From Diphasiastrum complanatum (taxonomy: Eukaryota > Streptophyta > Lycopodiopsida > Lycopodiales > Lycopodiaceae): a stretch of DNA of 64,000 nt. Positions 47,840-57,260 of the stretch are shown piece after piece; positions within the stretch are counted from its first letter, which is position 1; the number at the start of each line of letters is the position of its first letter. The notes beneath the pieces are model-generated. The model was given only the letters and a program-made list of their open reading frames with translations, was not told where the DNA came from and ran no database searches. A program made the position numbers and the translations under genes. Location of the stretch: positions 28,278,845-28,342,844 of the forward strand of contig CM055095.1 in assembly GCA_029204225.1 (NCBI GenBank), read 5' to 3'.

Positions 47840-48217
47840 TCAAAAGCAGCCATGAATTGAAACGGAAACAATGCTACATCTATAAACAATGGGGTCTGGA
47901 AAAACTCCATCTAGTACTGACTTGCCCCCCCCCCCCCCTCCTACATTGTCCCCTAGCATTTTATCCCTACTTTCCAATTCACTTGTATCTAATTTAGAAA
48001 GGGGAAGACCAACATTGGTCTTCAGCATCTTAAAACTGTATAGAGGGCCTAGAGCTTTAAGATATGTGTTTAATAATTGGTCATACTGTACATATTTAGG
48101 AGTATTTACAAAAGCAAGTGTAGGGGGTGAAGGAAGTAATACAGATAAGCCACTCAAAGAATTGTCATTCAAAATTGATTTGACCTTTAAATTTACAAAA
48201 TCATCTAAATTTTTTTT
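47840..48217 (-). CDS. Middle part of the H3/Ulp1 locus, unrecognised
   Basis: An open frame on - begins after ccccttctttcag, a good splice acceptor next to an 8-A run (48210-48217). It reads NLDDFVNLKVKSIL, SVLLPSPPTLAFVNT, QYDQLLNTYLKALG and KTNVGLPLSKLDT to a 14-G run (complement 47925-47938). It ends at 47840. A second frame beginning after tttttccag reads FIDVALFPFQFMAAFDF and LHDDMLQYVRLGTP. No known domain. Position and strand suggest it links the histone part to the peptidase part, possibly in one spliced gene. Confidence 0.45.
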   Translation of the reverse strand, partial: KKNLDDFVNLKVKSILNDNSLSGLSVLLPSPPTLAFVNTPKYVQYDQLLNTYLKALGPLYSFKMLKTNVGLPLSKLDTSELESRDKMLGDNVGGGGGGKSVLDGVFPDPIVYRCSIVSVSIHGCF

Positions 48218-48956
48218 CTGAAAGAAGGGGGGAACTAATATTTGTGAGGGTAGGAGGAGACTGAGATTTTGATGGAGAAGATTTATTAGGAGAGGAAGAT
48301 TTAGGAGGAGAAGATGGAGATTGAGATCTAGGAGGAGAAGAAGGAGACTTAGGAGGAGATTGTTGAGCAGTTAGAATCTCATGCAGAGGAGAAGGCTTTG
48401 AAAAATTTCTTGCTTTATTACGAGGGTCATGAGACCTCCTCTTCTTTGAAACACTCCCGCTCTGTACTCGAAAAACAAACTGAGATAGTTGAGATTGCTT
48501 CCGTTTTTTTTCTCTGCATCTTGTTTTGGAGGAGAGGACGAAGATGGTCTGAAGTACTCAGAAAATTTGTCATATGTGTCCCATAGCCTGAACATAATGT
48601 TGAAATCCTTGGGCATGATGGTCACCCTCTTGGCATGGACAGCTGCAACAATACTATCTGAAAACAATTTCACTTGGAAATCCTCATATGCAATGTACAA
48701 CACCTCAATTGCCATACAGTCCATCTCACATATGCAAATAGACTTCTTGTAATCTGTTTGATGGATATCTGTATGTGAGCTTTCGGATCAGAAGATTATT
48801 GGTCTTCTGTAGCTTCCGAATATCCTTCAGCCAGGGAGGGTCTCTTTGACTGCCCCTTGGCCTAGGAGGAGGTGGTGGTGGAGGATTGCCTTGACCTCCT
48901 TCTATGATTGGGATTCTACCAGGGTGGATTCGTGCTGTTTGCTTAGTCCGCACCAT
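48218..48956 (-). CDS. Divergent histone H3-like protein with Ser/Pro-rich tail (frames interrupted)
   Basis: From ATG 48956: VRTKQTAR, as in histone H3 but with Ile and His at positions 9 and 10, then a poly-Pro stretch. Next comes PPWLKDIRKLQKTNNLLIRK, aligning with the H3 alphaN and alpha1 start. One frame change occurs between about 48795 and 48740. The fold then continues: MAIEVLYIAYEDF (alpha2) and LFSDSIVAAVHAKRV, TIMPKDF (the near-invariant H3 C-terminal block). After FRPSSSSPPKQDAEKK an 8-A run (complement 48504-48511) shifts frame into a basic tail: SKKRRSHDPRNKARNF, then repeated SPP[KR]S motifs to about 48218. H3 would package DNA in nucleosomes; the tail resembles DNA-binding SPKK-type sequence. 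The frame breaks mean pseudogene, unrecognised introns or assembly errors. It could be an H3 variant, a CENH3-like copy or a captured gene. Confidence 0.65.
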
Positions 48957-48964
48957 TACTATCC

Positions 48965-49130
48965 AATATCGGATCAGCGTGTGAGCAAGGAGAACTCAAG
49001 ATCAGAAATTCAGGTCGAGCGCATCGAACTAATACCTGAACCGGAACCAAACCGATATCTGAGAGCGGATGGGCACACACGAGTAAAAACAAAAAGCAGG
49101 TAGGTTACTTTGGGCGCGCTAAATCGATAC
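48965..49130 (+). repeat. Degenerate ~70-90-bp repeat, right pair
   Basis: Two units with the same start word (aatatcggatcagcgtg at 48965, gcggatgggcacacacga at about 49065) and end word (gagcgcatcgaactaatacc at 49013, gggcgcgctaaatcgatacc at 49109). Same orientation as the left pair. They lie just upstream of the H3-like start codon on -. Confidence 0.6.
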
Positions 49131-49611
49131 CACCATGGCAGTAGAGAACGATAGGAACTTTGAGCAAAGGTTTTTCAAGCATCGTCCATATGTATATATA
49201 GTACAAATTCGAAATGATTGCATATGTGGTGGTTTGGAATTTTGAGGCTTAGATTACAATGATCATTACTTCGAGATATTCAGAGACTTGTCAATCAAAT
49301 CCAATTAAATATCCATCGGTCATCAAAATGATTAGTCGATGGCTAATGATGACCGTAATGATGGAAACGCATGGTAATGTAAATATGGAAAAGTATGGTC
49401 ACATCTACAATTAATTTCTGAAATTGACAAGGTTATGCTATAAATATCTAACTTTTTTTTTTTTATATCCAATCATCATAATTTCAAAAAATTACAATGA
49501 CCATTATTAAGTCCAACACATAATATAAAGTACTCTAACCTGTATGATCATTTCAAAAGAAATATACATTGTGGTATCCACAAAAGATCATGTCACCTTC
49601 TAATCAAAGGA
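49131..49611. other. Spacer, no gene seen
   Basis: AT-rich DNA with a 12-T run near 49450-49463. It could hold the promoter of the - H3-like gene. No motif recognised. Confidence 0.5.
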
Positions 49612-50189
49612 ATGACTTTTGTCTTTTACATATCTGTTGAAATTCCGGATGATGAGTATGTTGAATCTTCTACTGTTCCAATGATTGGAGCATCTGCATC
49701 TGCTCCAGTTGATGTAGATGATGCATATACTGATATAGGGGTTGAAGCTGAAGCATCTATGGCTTCAGATTATCAGAAAGCTCTCCCTTATTCTATAATC
49801 CTCTCTGATTCTCATCCATCTGCATCTCTTGTTAATCAATTAATTCTACTCGTGATATTCCCGTATATTTTATAAATAATGAGAATTATATTTCATTTAA
49901 TGATATAGAAGATGTTTTGAGTTTGAGAGAGAATGAAATCCGCTCAATTTTTGCACAAAATTTATCAAAATTTTTTGACATTGTTGATAACACATATGAT
50001 GACCTTGAAAGTGAGATAGGTTATGATAAAGATGGCAATTGGAAATCTGGCAATGAGGCCTTGGAGGCCATGATTGAAAAATCTAAAGCCTATGAAAAAA
50101 CTATGCCTACAGAGGAGGAATTTTTGGAATTCCAAAAAATATCTCCTCCAAGGATTCGATATATTACAAGGATATCTCTTTTGTTATGA
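49612..50189 (+). CDS. Unrecognised AT-rich acidic protein, one frame change
   Basis: Two overlapping frames look like one protein. The first reads IPDDEYVESSTVP and DVDDAYTDIGVEAEASM. The second is open from about 49842 (STRDIPVYFINNENYISF) and continues LRENEIRSIFAQNLSKFF, YDDLESEIGYDKDGNW and EKTMPTEEEFLEFQ. They are joined by a one-base shift near 49840. Composition is acidic with strong A/T third positions, similar to the H3/Ulp1 locus on the other strand. No domain recognised. The start could lie upstream of 49612. Confidence 0.35.
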
Positions 50190-50331
50190 ATATGAATGCC
50201 TTTCGAAAAACATTTGGCGAGTTTTTAGCTTGATATCTAAATTGTGCTCTTTAGTAAAACCACTGAAAAGTTGAACTAAAAATTTATTTCTTGAATGGTG
50301 TCCTCCATGATTTGTAGCTCCATGAAATGCT

Positions 50332-50410
50332 CCTAAACCCTAAATCCTAAACCCTAAGCCCTAAGCCCTAAACCCTAAATCCTAAACCCTAAATCCTAAA
50401 CCGTAAACCG
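50332..50410. repeat. Interstitial telomere-like CCCTAAA patch
   Basis: About 11 units of ctaaaccc with ctaaatc and ctaagcc variants over 79 bp. This is a degenerate plant telomere motif inside the window. Confidence 0.85.
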
Positions 50411-51489
50411 AGAGTCTATCACTTTTTTCAATTGTGACATTCCCTTTATGTAGTCCTGCATTTGACAGGACTATTTTCAACCTCCTAATTGTTGCTTTAG
50501 CCACAGACTCTGGTTTATGATTCCATGCTAGGAGAATATGCAGATAGATAAGTTTTTCAATAATACGAACCTCAGCATGCAATGTGCATATGTAAACATT
50601 TTTTAATGAAATTGGCAGAACACTTTTCATATTTGGATCTTCAACTTCTCGTGTTGGGCCAGTGTTTGATCATCCCAAATTCATATTGTAGCAATACTTC
50701 ATGCAATAAAGACATGGATGCTTTAATATTGCCCCATGAGAGACATTATACATACATTTTAATGTTTTCAAATCCCCTGCAAGGTGCCATTGAATTTGAA
50801 AACTTCCATGGTTTTCGACTATAAATTTCTCACCCTCCAAATGTCTCTTTATAATCTCGCCATAATTTGTTCTTGAAAATATCCATGAAAGTATTTTATG
50901 GTCCTCTTTCAAGACCTGTAGTTGTGATTGCACAAGATTGATCAAAGAACAATATGCTTGAAAAATCTAAGGCAAGAGCACAATGGCATACATTTGATGA
51001 AAAAAATCTAACTTCTCACTATGAGAATTGAATGTCAGAAATAATTCTAAGTGTTCAGTATGGGAAAAATAGGCTGCCCTCGGGTAGAGAGAGAAAATCA
51101 ATGATAGAAAACTCGAGTAGAGAGAGAATGAGTCCAGAACACCAAAATCTCATTATTCACAATATGACAAAACATGCCAAGATTTCTCTACATGAGAGAG
51201 ACTCAATTTCCTACAGTGGAGTTGGATGGAAAGTCTACTAAACTGAACTAAATCACCTACCAGAGATCCACATGTGTAACTGTATGTATGGATGTTGCAT
51301 GTACTGCATGTCAACTCATAAAACTGTCAAGACATGTGTAGATCAGAGAAACTACTTTGCATGTACTGATTGCATGTGGCTTGCATGCATACAGTAAGAT
51401 ATTGCATGCTATTTAAACATCTGCATATCATCAAAATTGAATCTACCTAACTCAAATCCGACCTATACTAGAAGGTTATTATTAGCCCT
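50411..51489. other. Spacer, no gene seen
   Basis: AT-rich DNA between the telomere-like patch and a - Copia relic. Includes catg-rich words near 51265-51400. Any 3' LTR of the relic was not recognised. Confidence 0.5.
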
Positions 51490-52250
51490 CATTTTCATAA
51501 AGACATTCTTGAGTAGAGGCTTGATGAGAAGATTTGCAACACAATTTGAAGATGCAACTAATTTGTGAGTAGCCTTTGGCACAAAGTCTTGTTTTATACT
51601 TATTGATAGATCCATCATGATTATACTTGATTATGAAAATCCACTTACATCCAATCACATGCATGTTGTTTGGTGGCTCCACAAGCTCCCATGTGTTATT
51701 TGACATCAAGGCTTCAAACTCTTGGGTCATTGCTTCAACCCACATCTTGGATTGAAGAGCTTCTTGGACATCTTTAGGCTCTTCATCTGATATGAAGAGA
51801 GCATGATAGGAAGTTTCACCATCCACTTGCCTTCCTTCTTCATCATATGTGAGCCTCCTTGGCTCAGATCTTGCTCATGTAGATCTTCTTGGTGTAGTAT
51901 CTTGAATTTGCTCCTCCTCAAGCCTCGGCCTCACTACCTCTTGAGCAGCATCAAGATTGATGATTGTAGATCTTGCATGAGACTCCTTGATCTGTGCATC
52001 ATCCACTTTAAACTTCTGATCTTCATGGAAGATCACATCTCTACTAACAACATTCTTGTCAGTAGAGGGTAAATACACTTTGTATGCTTTTTTAGTGGAT
52101 GCATATCCTACAAAAATTTCTTTTACTGCACTAGGATCTTCCTTCTTCCTAGTTTCTAGAGGCACATGCACAAAGCATACACAGTCAAAAATCCTAAGAT
52201 GATCTACCTTAGGCTTTTTCTACAACATCTCAAATGGTGTCTTTCCTCCT
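51482..52250 (-). pseudogene. Copia integrase C-terminus to RT start, plus RNase H end
   Basis: On -: CYVHVP-type remnant, IFVGYASTKKAYKVY, RDVIFHEDQKF, linker SDEEPKDVQEALQ, then RT start NNTWELVEPPNNMHVI, GCKWIFIIKYNHDGSINKY. After LCAKGYSQ it jumps to a stretch resembling the end of RNase H (NLLIKPLLKNVF), so almost all RT and RNase H are deleted. Same family as 13688-15015. Its 5' part is cut off at 52250, where a + LTR begins. Confidence 0.88.
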
Positions 52251-52255
52251 ATTGT

Positions 52256-52791
52256 TGTCATGTACTTTTAATACATCAGTGCTTTTCAAGGCAAAATAAT
52301 GTCCATTGTAAGCTTTGTAGGCCCAAAAGGAGCTATTAGCCTTAAGAACAAGGTGGTTCCCTCTTTAGGCCCTTCAAAGTAACTAATAAGGATAATAGGC
52401 CAATAAGGGCCCAATGTAGTTTGGATAGTACTTAACAAGGGCTAACTATCCCTCAAGGTAGTTAAGTTTAGTTAAGTAAGAGCATTGTCTATAACTAGGC
52501 AAGAGACATCAATTTGTGAATCTTTTGGCTCATTTGCAAGTGAGAGCTTCTAGCTTCCTTGTGAATGTGAGCCATAGGGATCTCCATTGCTAGGTCTCAT
52601 GTGCCATATCCACATGAATAAATGATCCATTTCCATTGATTGTACTCTTTCTTTTATTGATAATGTGATTCCATTGAGATCTCCATGTTTCTAGCTTTCT
52701 ATTGATATGTTATCATGATTGTCTTGTACTTTTCTTTCTTCTAGCTTTACTTCATTGTTATTGCTATTTGCTTTGCTTTTGGCACATGACA
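52256..52791 (+). mobile_element. 5' LTR of a + Copia-type element
   Basis: A 536-bp LTR with inverted ends TGTCATGT and ACATGACA. It is the best-preserved copy of the family also at 266-786 and 18397-18677. A primer site follows, so this is a 5' LTR. It is inserted in the integrase region of the - Copia relic. No 3' LTR of this family occurs to the right in the window. Confidence 0.92.
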
Positions 52792-52796
52792 TTTCT

Positions 52797-52808
52797 TGGT
52801 ATCAGAGC
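52797..52808 (+). promoter_or_regulatory. Primer binding site TGGTATCAGAGC
   Basis: Five bases after the LTR end. It is complementary to the 3' end of plant initiator Met tRNA, the usual Copia primer. Confidence 0.93.
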
Positions 52809-54217
52809 ATAGATCCATGATTCATGATGATTCTATGAGAATTCCATTAGATTTTATGAGTTTATTGTTTTTGTAACTTTCTTTTTGCTAATTTTTAACT
52901 TTGAATTTTTTAGTTCTGTTCAGACGAGTTTTTGACATTCAATTTTGTTTTTTTTATTTCTAATTTGATTCAATATATTTGAAGAGATTTGCTCTAGCTT
53001 CAGATCTCACCAATTTTCAAGGCAATTGGATAAGAGATGCAAAAGTTTCCCAAGAGCTGTCAAAATAGGCGACTAGGATTTTGCTTTCACTTGATTTGAT
53101 TTTTTTAAATCTGATATGAGTTTTAATTTCTAGTTTCTTTCCATACAATTCTAGAGCATTGTCTTAGCTTTGATTTGATTCATTTGCAGGTCATTTGGAT
53201 TAGTATCTAAGAAGTTATGACAAATCTTGATTTGTAGCTCTAGTTTTGTTAGTTTTCTTTCTTCAAAATTTTTAGTCCTGTTCTGTGATTAATTCGACCC
53301 ATTAAATCACATTCAATCATTGATCTGTTACTATACCTGATAGAGCTTGTTGTTATCTTTTTAGAGGTACTGAGTTTGTTTGATTTGGATCAATATTGAG
53401 AGAGTTATGATTAAATTTGTGGAGATGGGTTAGATTAGCCAAGATCTTGGAAATTCTTTTTACAAATGAGAGAGAAGCACTTCAAATTTTCAGATTTGAC
53501 GTTTAGTTTTCTTTGTAAATTTTTTTTTTTTTCGCATTTTTCATTTTGAAGTTTTATTAAAAAAAAAAGCCAAACCTAACTAGACCTACCTACAGCCCTA
53601 ACCTACGCGACGTAGCCTAACCTAGCCCTAATTCTCCATAGCTGCTGACAGAGGATGCTACATTCTGCCATCCATCGCATTTCAGAGTTTTATTTTGAGC
53701 ACCTAAGCGCAATACCTTTACTGTTTTCTGGTGGACTTGAGAGCATTTTCACACGTTCATTCACACTTCCTGTGGCACAACCAGGCGCGATTCTAGTGCC
53801 ATCTCTCAACTCACTGCTGCTACCAATAAACCACTAATCTCAGAGGCAGAATGGATTAGCAGACCCTCGCACTTCTAGTTTGCAGCTAATTGCAATTTTT
53901 GTGGCAGTGGTCAACCACACTTATGCTGGTTCTTAAGGACAGTCCAGTGGCTACCATTGATTCATCATTACTCCTCTGAAGGTCCATTGATATACAAAGA
54001 ATCTACAAGCGGTTCAAGCAGAATCTACAACTGGATCGCCTTGTTTCTGAAAATCTTTATGCAATATGTTTCCAAATGGCTTCGTCCATCCTCAGATACT
54101 TTCGTGTAAGAAAAAACCTTTCCAGGCTTTTGATTCCGGTGGATTAGACTACTGGTAATTCTTTCACAACACATGATTATAGGTCTCGCTTTGTGGCGAG
54201 TAAGAACTGACAAATCC
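52809..54217 (+). other. Leader-like non-coding region after the primer site
   Basis: T-rich, no long frame. Includes T/A runs (53520-53531, 53561-53570). It is probably the untranslated leader of the + element, or an unrelated nested sequence. No gag was recognised after it. Confidence 0.45.
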
Positions 54218-54331
54218 TCCGTCGGTTGACATCCTCTCTCTCTCCATCGGTCACCTTCTCTCTTCGACTGCTACCAGACGTCGGTCATCTTCTCTCTCTT
54301 TCTAAATTCCGTCGGTCATGTAGCGACCCCC

Positions 54332-54412
<81 letters not shown>

Positions 54413-54540
54413 CGGTCACGTAGCTGACGTCGGGTAGCCGACCCCTTTCCTCTCTCTCTCCGTCGGTCACATCCTCTCTCCCTCTCTCTCTAGGATTCCG
54501 TTGGTTGAGATTTCTCTCTTTCTAAATTTCGTCGGTTGAG
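54218..54540. repeat. CCGTCGGTCAC minisatellite with 75-bp CT tract
   Basis: Variants of ccgtcggtcac recur about eight times (54221, 54246, 54281, 54309, 54408, 54462, 54498, 54528). They are separated by CT-rich spacers of different length, including a perfect (CT) run from 54335 to 54408. Confidence 0.85.
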
Positions 54541-55225
54541 ATTTTTCCTTTTTTCTCTCTCTAGCACGATCCATTCTGTTGTCACAAATTTTTTTTGATG
54601 AGCACCCAAGTTACACCAGAAGAGCAACATATATAAAAAAGAAATTTGTCGACAATTTTCGAATTTTTGACGGTTCTTTCTGTTCTTCTATGAGCACAGA
54701 AATGCTTCATAGATTCCAAAAAAATTATTGAATTCAATTTTGATTTTTTTTCATACCACCCCTTCTAAGTTGTATATAATCCATTTTACCACTTTTTCTT
54801 TTAACTTCCGCAACTTCCTTGTTTAAGCTCGGATTTCAATGCAGTAAAAACGAAAAGTGATCAGATCGATGAGCGTAACACTACTAGGTTATTGAAATTG
54901 TGTAATTATTACTTTTCAATTTTTTTTCAAGAATTTTTTTTTGTAACCCTCAGTCAAACTTCCTTGTATTTTATTTGTCTATTTTCGATCCTCATATCAT
55001 CTCCGTCTGAGTTCAGAATTGAACGTTGTAAAAAGCAAAAGTGCTAAGTTGTATATGAACTACAACTTCCTGCCATTCTCAATTTCACTCATCGTAAAAC
55101 TTTGAGTTCTAAGTGGGTGGAGAAACTGCCAAGTGCTTATTTCCTTGCAAAAATTAAACTTCGCAATTTTTTCTATAAGGGTCTGCATAAATTTACAGAC
55201 TCATATTCTCCCTTGATTTGTCAAA

Positions 55226-56023
55226 ATGGATTTTGATTTTGATTATGAGGTAAAATTTGATAATCAATCTGGATGAGATGACTAATCATATTTTGATTAT
55301 CAATACGAGGAGCAAAATGACGGTATTTCAGATCAATATTATCAGAATGGGGAGCACAATGACAATAATTCAGATCAATAAGAGCAACACGACTCATATG
55401 GAGACTGTTTGAGTGATGATGAAAACTATTTTGACCAAAATAAAAACCATGAGCTACACCAGGCAAATCAATCTAATATTGATGGTGGTTTTTATAGTAG
55501 TGACATTGATGATGAGCTATATTCACGACAATCAAAACATCATCGCAATTCACAAGGTGATGAGCACGCACTGCGGTACATGAGTTCTACATGCCAACTT
55601 GAGCAATCGTCATCTCCTGTGCAACGTTGCATACAGAATAGCACAATCAATAATGCCACTCCTCATACCCATTGTGGTTCATCATTACTATTGTTCAATG
55701 GACAATTGAGTCCCACTGAAGAAATGATGGAAGAACCGCATGTTTTGAACCAACAAAGGAACATATTAAGTAAACTGTAGGCCACACAAGATCTGATAGT
55801 TGGAATGTTGCAGCAAATGAAACAAGATCGACAAGTTGACGAGGTGAAATGGGAAAGATTGTTTGCTAGCCTAGCTGGTGGACAAGACAAAATTGTGGGA
55901 GCTGATCAAAGAGGTATTGAGCCATGTACATCGTTCCAACTACCGTCTCCATCACAAAATGTAACATCTTCTCAAGATGTCCAGAGAATTTGGATTGGAC
56001 AAGGGAAAACATGTATTACATAG
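55226..56023 (+). pseudogene. Unrecognised acidic, Asn/Gln-rich ORF with stops
   Basis: From ATG 55226 one frame stays readable to 56023 apart from four stops (after DNQSG, after the next DD, after NSDQ, after NILSKL). It reads MDFDFDYEVKFDNQ, repeated YxxQND/GEHND units, DDELYSRQSKHH, SSLLLFNGQLSPTEEM, then a more helical part (IVGMLQQMKQDRQVDEVKW, ERLFASLAGG). Stops are TGA or TAA/TAG, where CGA or CAA/CAG would restore an acidic/Gln-rich sequence. No domain recognised. It may be the coding part of the + LTR element or an old gene. Confidence 0.35.
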
Positions 56024-56105
56024 TCATAATGGATATTCGGTTAGACTTGGAAATCACAAGGGAACATTGGAACAATGAGCACAACAATCTATAGCAGCCA
56101 GAGGT

Positions 56106-57017
56106 GTGCCAACGAATGTTCATCAAGATGTCCAACCAAGAAGTGAAGCTTCAAGGATCCAACATTTTGAAGATGATGAACAATTTGATAGTGGAACTCA
56201 AGACTCAAATCAAGGAGAGCACATTGATATTGATCCCGAAGGAACAGTCAACATTGGAAACTTGCTACAATTATGCCTTGGGAATCAAAATGGTAGTGAT
56301 CAAGAGGAAATGTCTGGTATGGAAGATCCAATGCAGGAAACAAATTCAAGTGAATATGATGATTCTTCATCAAGATCATCAGAGGATGAACCTTGACGAG
56401 GAAAAGCAGTTACCAATGATAGAAAAGCCTATTCAACAGATGGATCAGCCAACTTCATCAACAGCTCTTGATTCCCCATTGAATTCACGGGAAATGGACA
56501 ATCAACATTTATGCAGTGCTATAGAATGTACACAAGATCGGCAACATAAATGTAATTCCCAATTTGAATCAACCCAGAAAATTCCAATTGCAAATACAAT
56601 GTCAATGCAAGGACATCGAAAATCAGCTGAGGACAACAAACATGATGCGGAGGATTATGAGAACAATACTTTTGTTTTCAATATGATCTTCAATTGAGCA
56701 GTATAAGGGCCAATTCAAGCAAAGAAGTTGTCAATGAGGCAAATCACTCAAGGACCCTATCTTCTTTGAGATCTCCAGAATTATCACATCGCATTCAACC
56801 AGAAAACTTGTCTGAAACATCTTGTGAAATGGGATCAACAGACAAGGATACAACTGATCTGTATGAATGTTTCACATTCAGTATAGAGTGCACAACGAAA
56901 TGTGATGAAACCATTATGATACAAGCTGGAATTTGTCCTAGCTATGAGATAGGACAAACAATTAAAGATCCATTATATCACAGGTCCAGTTTGTGGTTCA
57001 AAATATTTGAAATATAA
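56106..57017 (+). pseudogene. Continuation of unrecognised coding-like sequence
   Basis: Three overlapping frames: 56106-56396 (acidic, ending in a Ser/Asp/Glu-rich stretch), 56392-56697 (EKPIQQMDQPTSSTALDSPL, GHRKSAEDNKHDAED) and 56694-57017 (RTLSSLRSPELSHRIQPE, DLYECFTFSIECTTK). The order suggests one polar protein with frame changes, or exons. No match recognised. Confidence 0.3.
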
Positions 57018-57118
57018 ATATTTTTGAACATGATGGTCTAATCTACGAAAGATTTTTCGTAAGGGCTTTGAGTGCACTGATGATCTGATGTGTACACCCT
57101 CACCTCTTCAAAGCATGA

Positions 57119-57131
57119 GGCTCTGATACCA
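57119..57131 (-). promoter_or_regulatory. Primer-site-like sequence on -
   Basis: TGGTATCAGAGCC read on -, preceded on that strand by a possible LTR end (cttcaca). This would place a - LTR to the right of 57131, but no matching second LTR or coding body was found. Confidence 0.4.
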
Positions 57132-57260
57132 TGTGAAGTTTTTAGCACATGTATTCCAACTTTTGACTTTTGATGATTTCAAATTCATTCAATTTTATTA
57201 CAATAATGATCTTTCCATTTACTTGATGTTTGTCTAGTTTATAGAATCGAATAATGTATT

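Noticed and set aside
50332-50410. Chromosome end
   Set aside because: Units are degenerate and unique sequence continues on both sides.
57132-57260. - LTR to the right of the primer-like site at 57119-57131
   Set aside because: The end tgtgaag is plausible, but no matching second LTR, purine tract or coding body was found.
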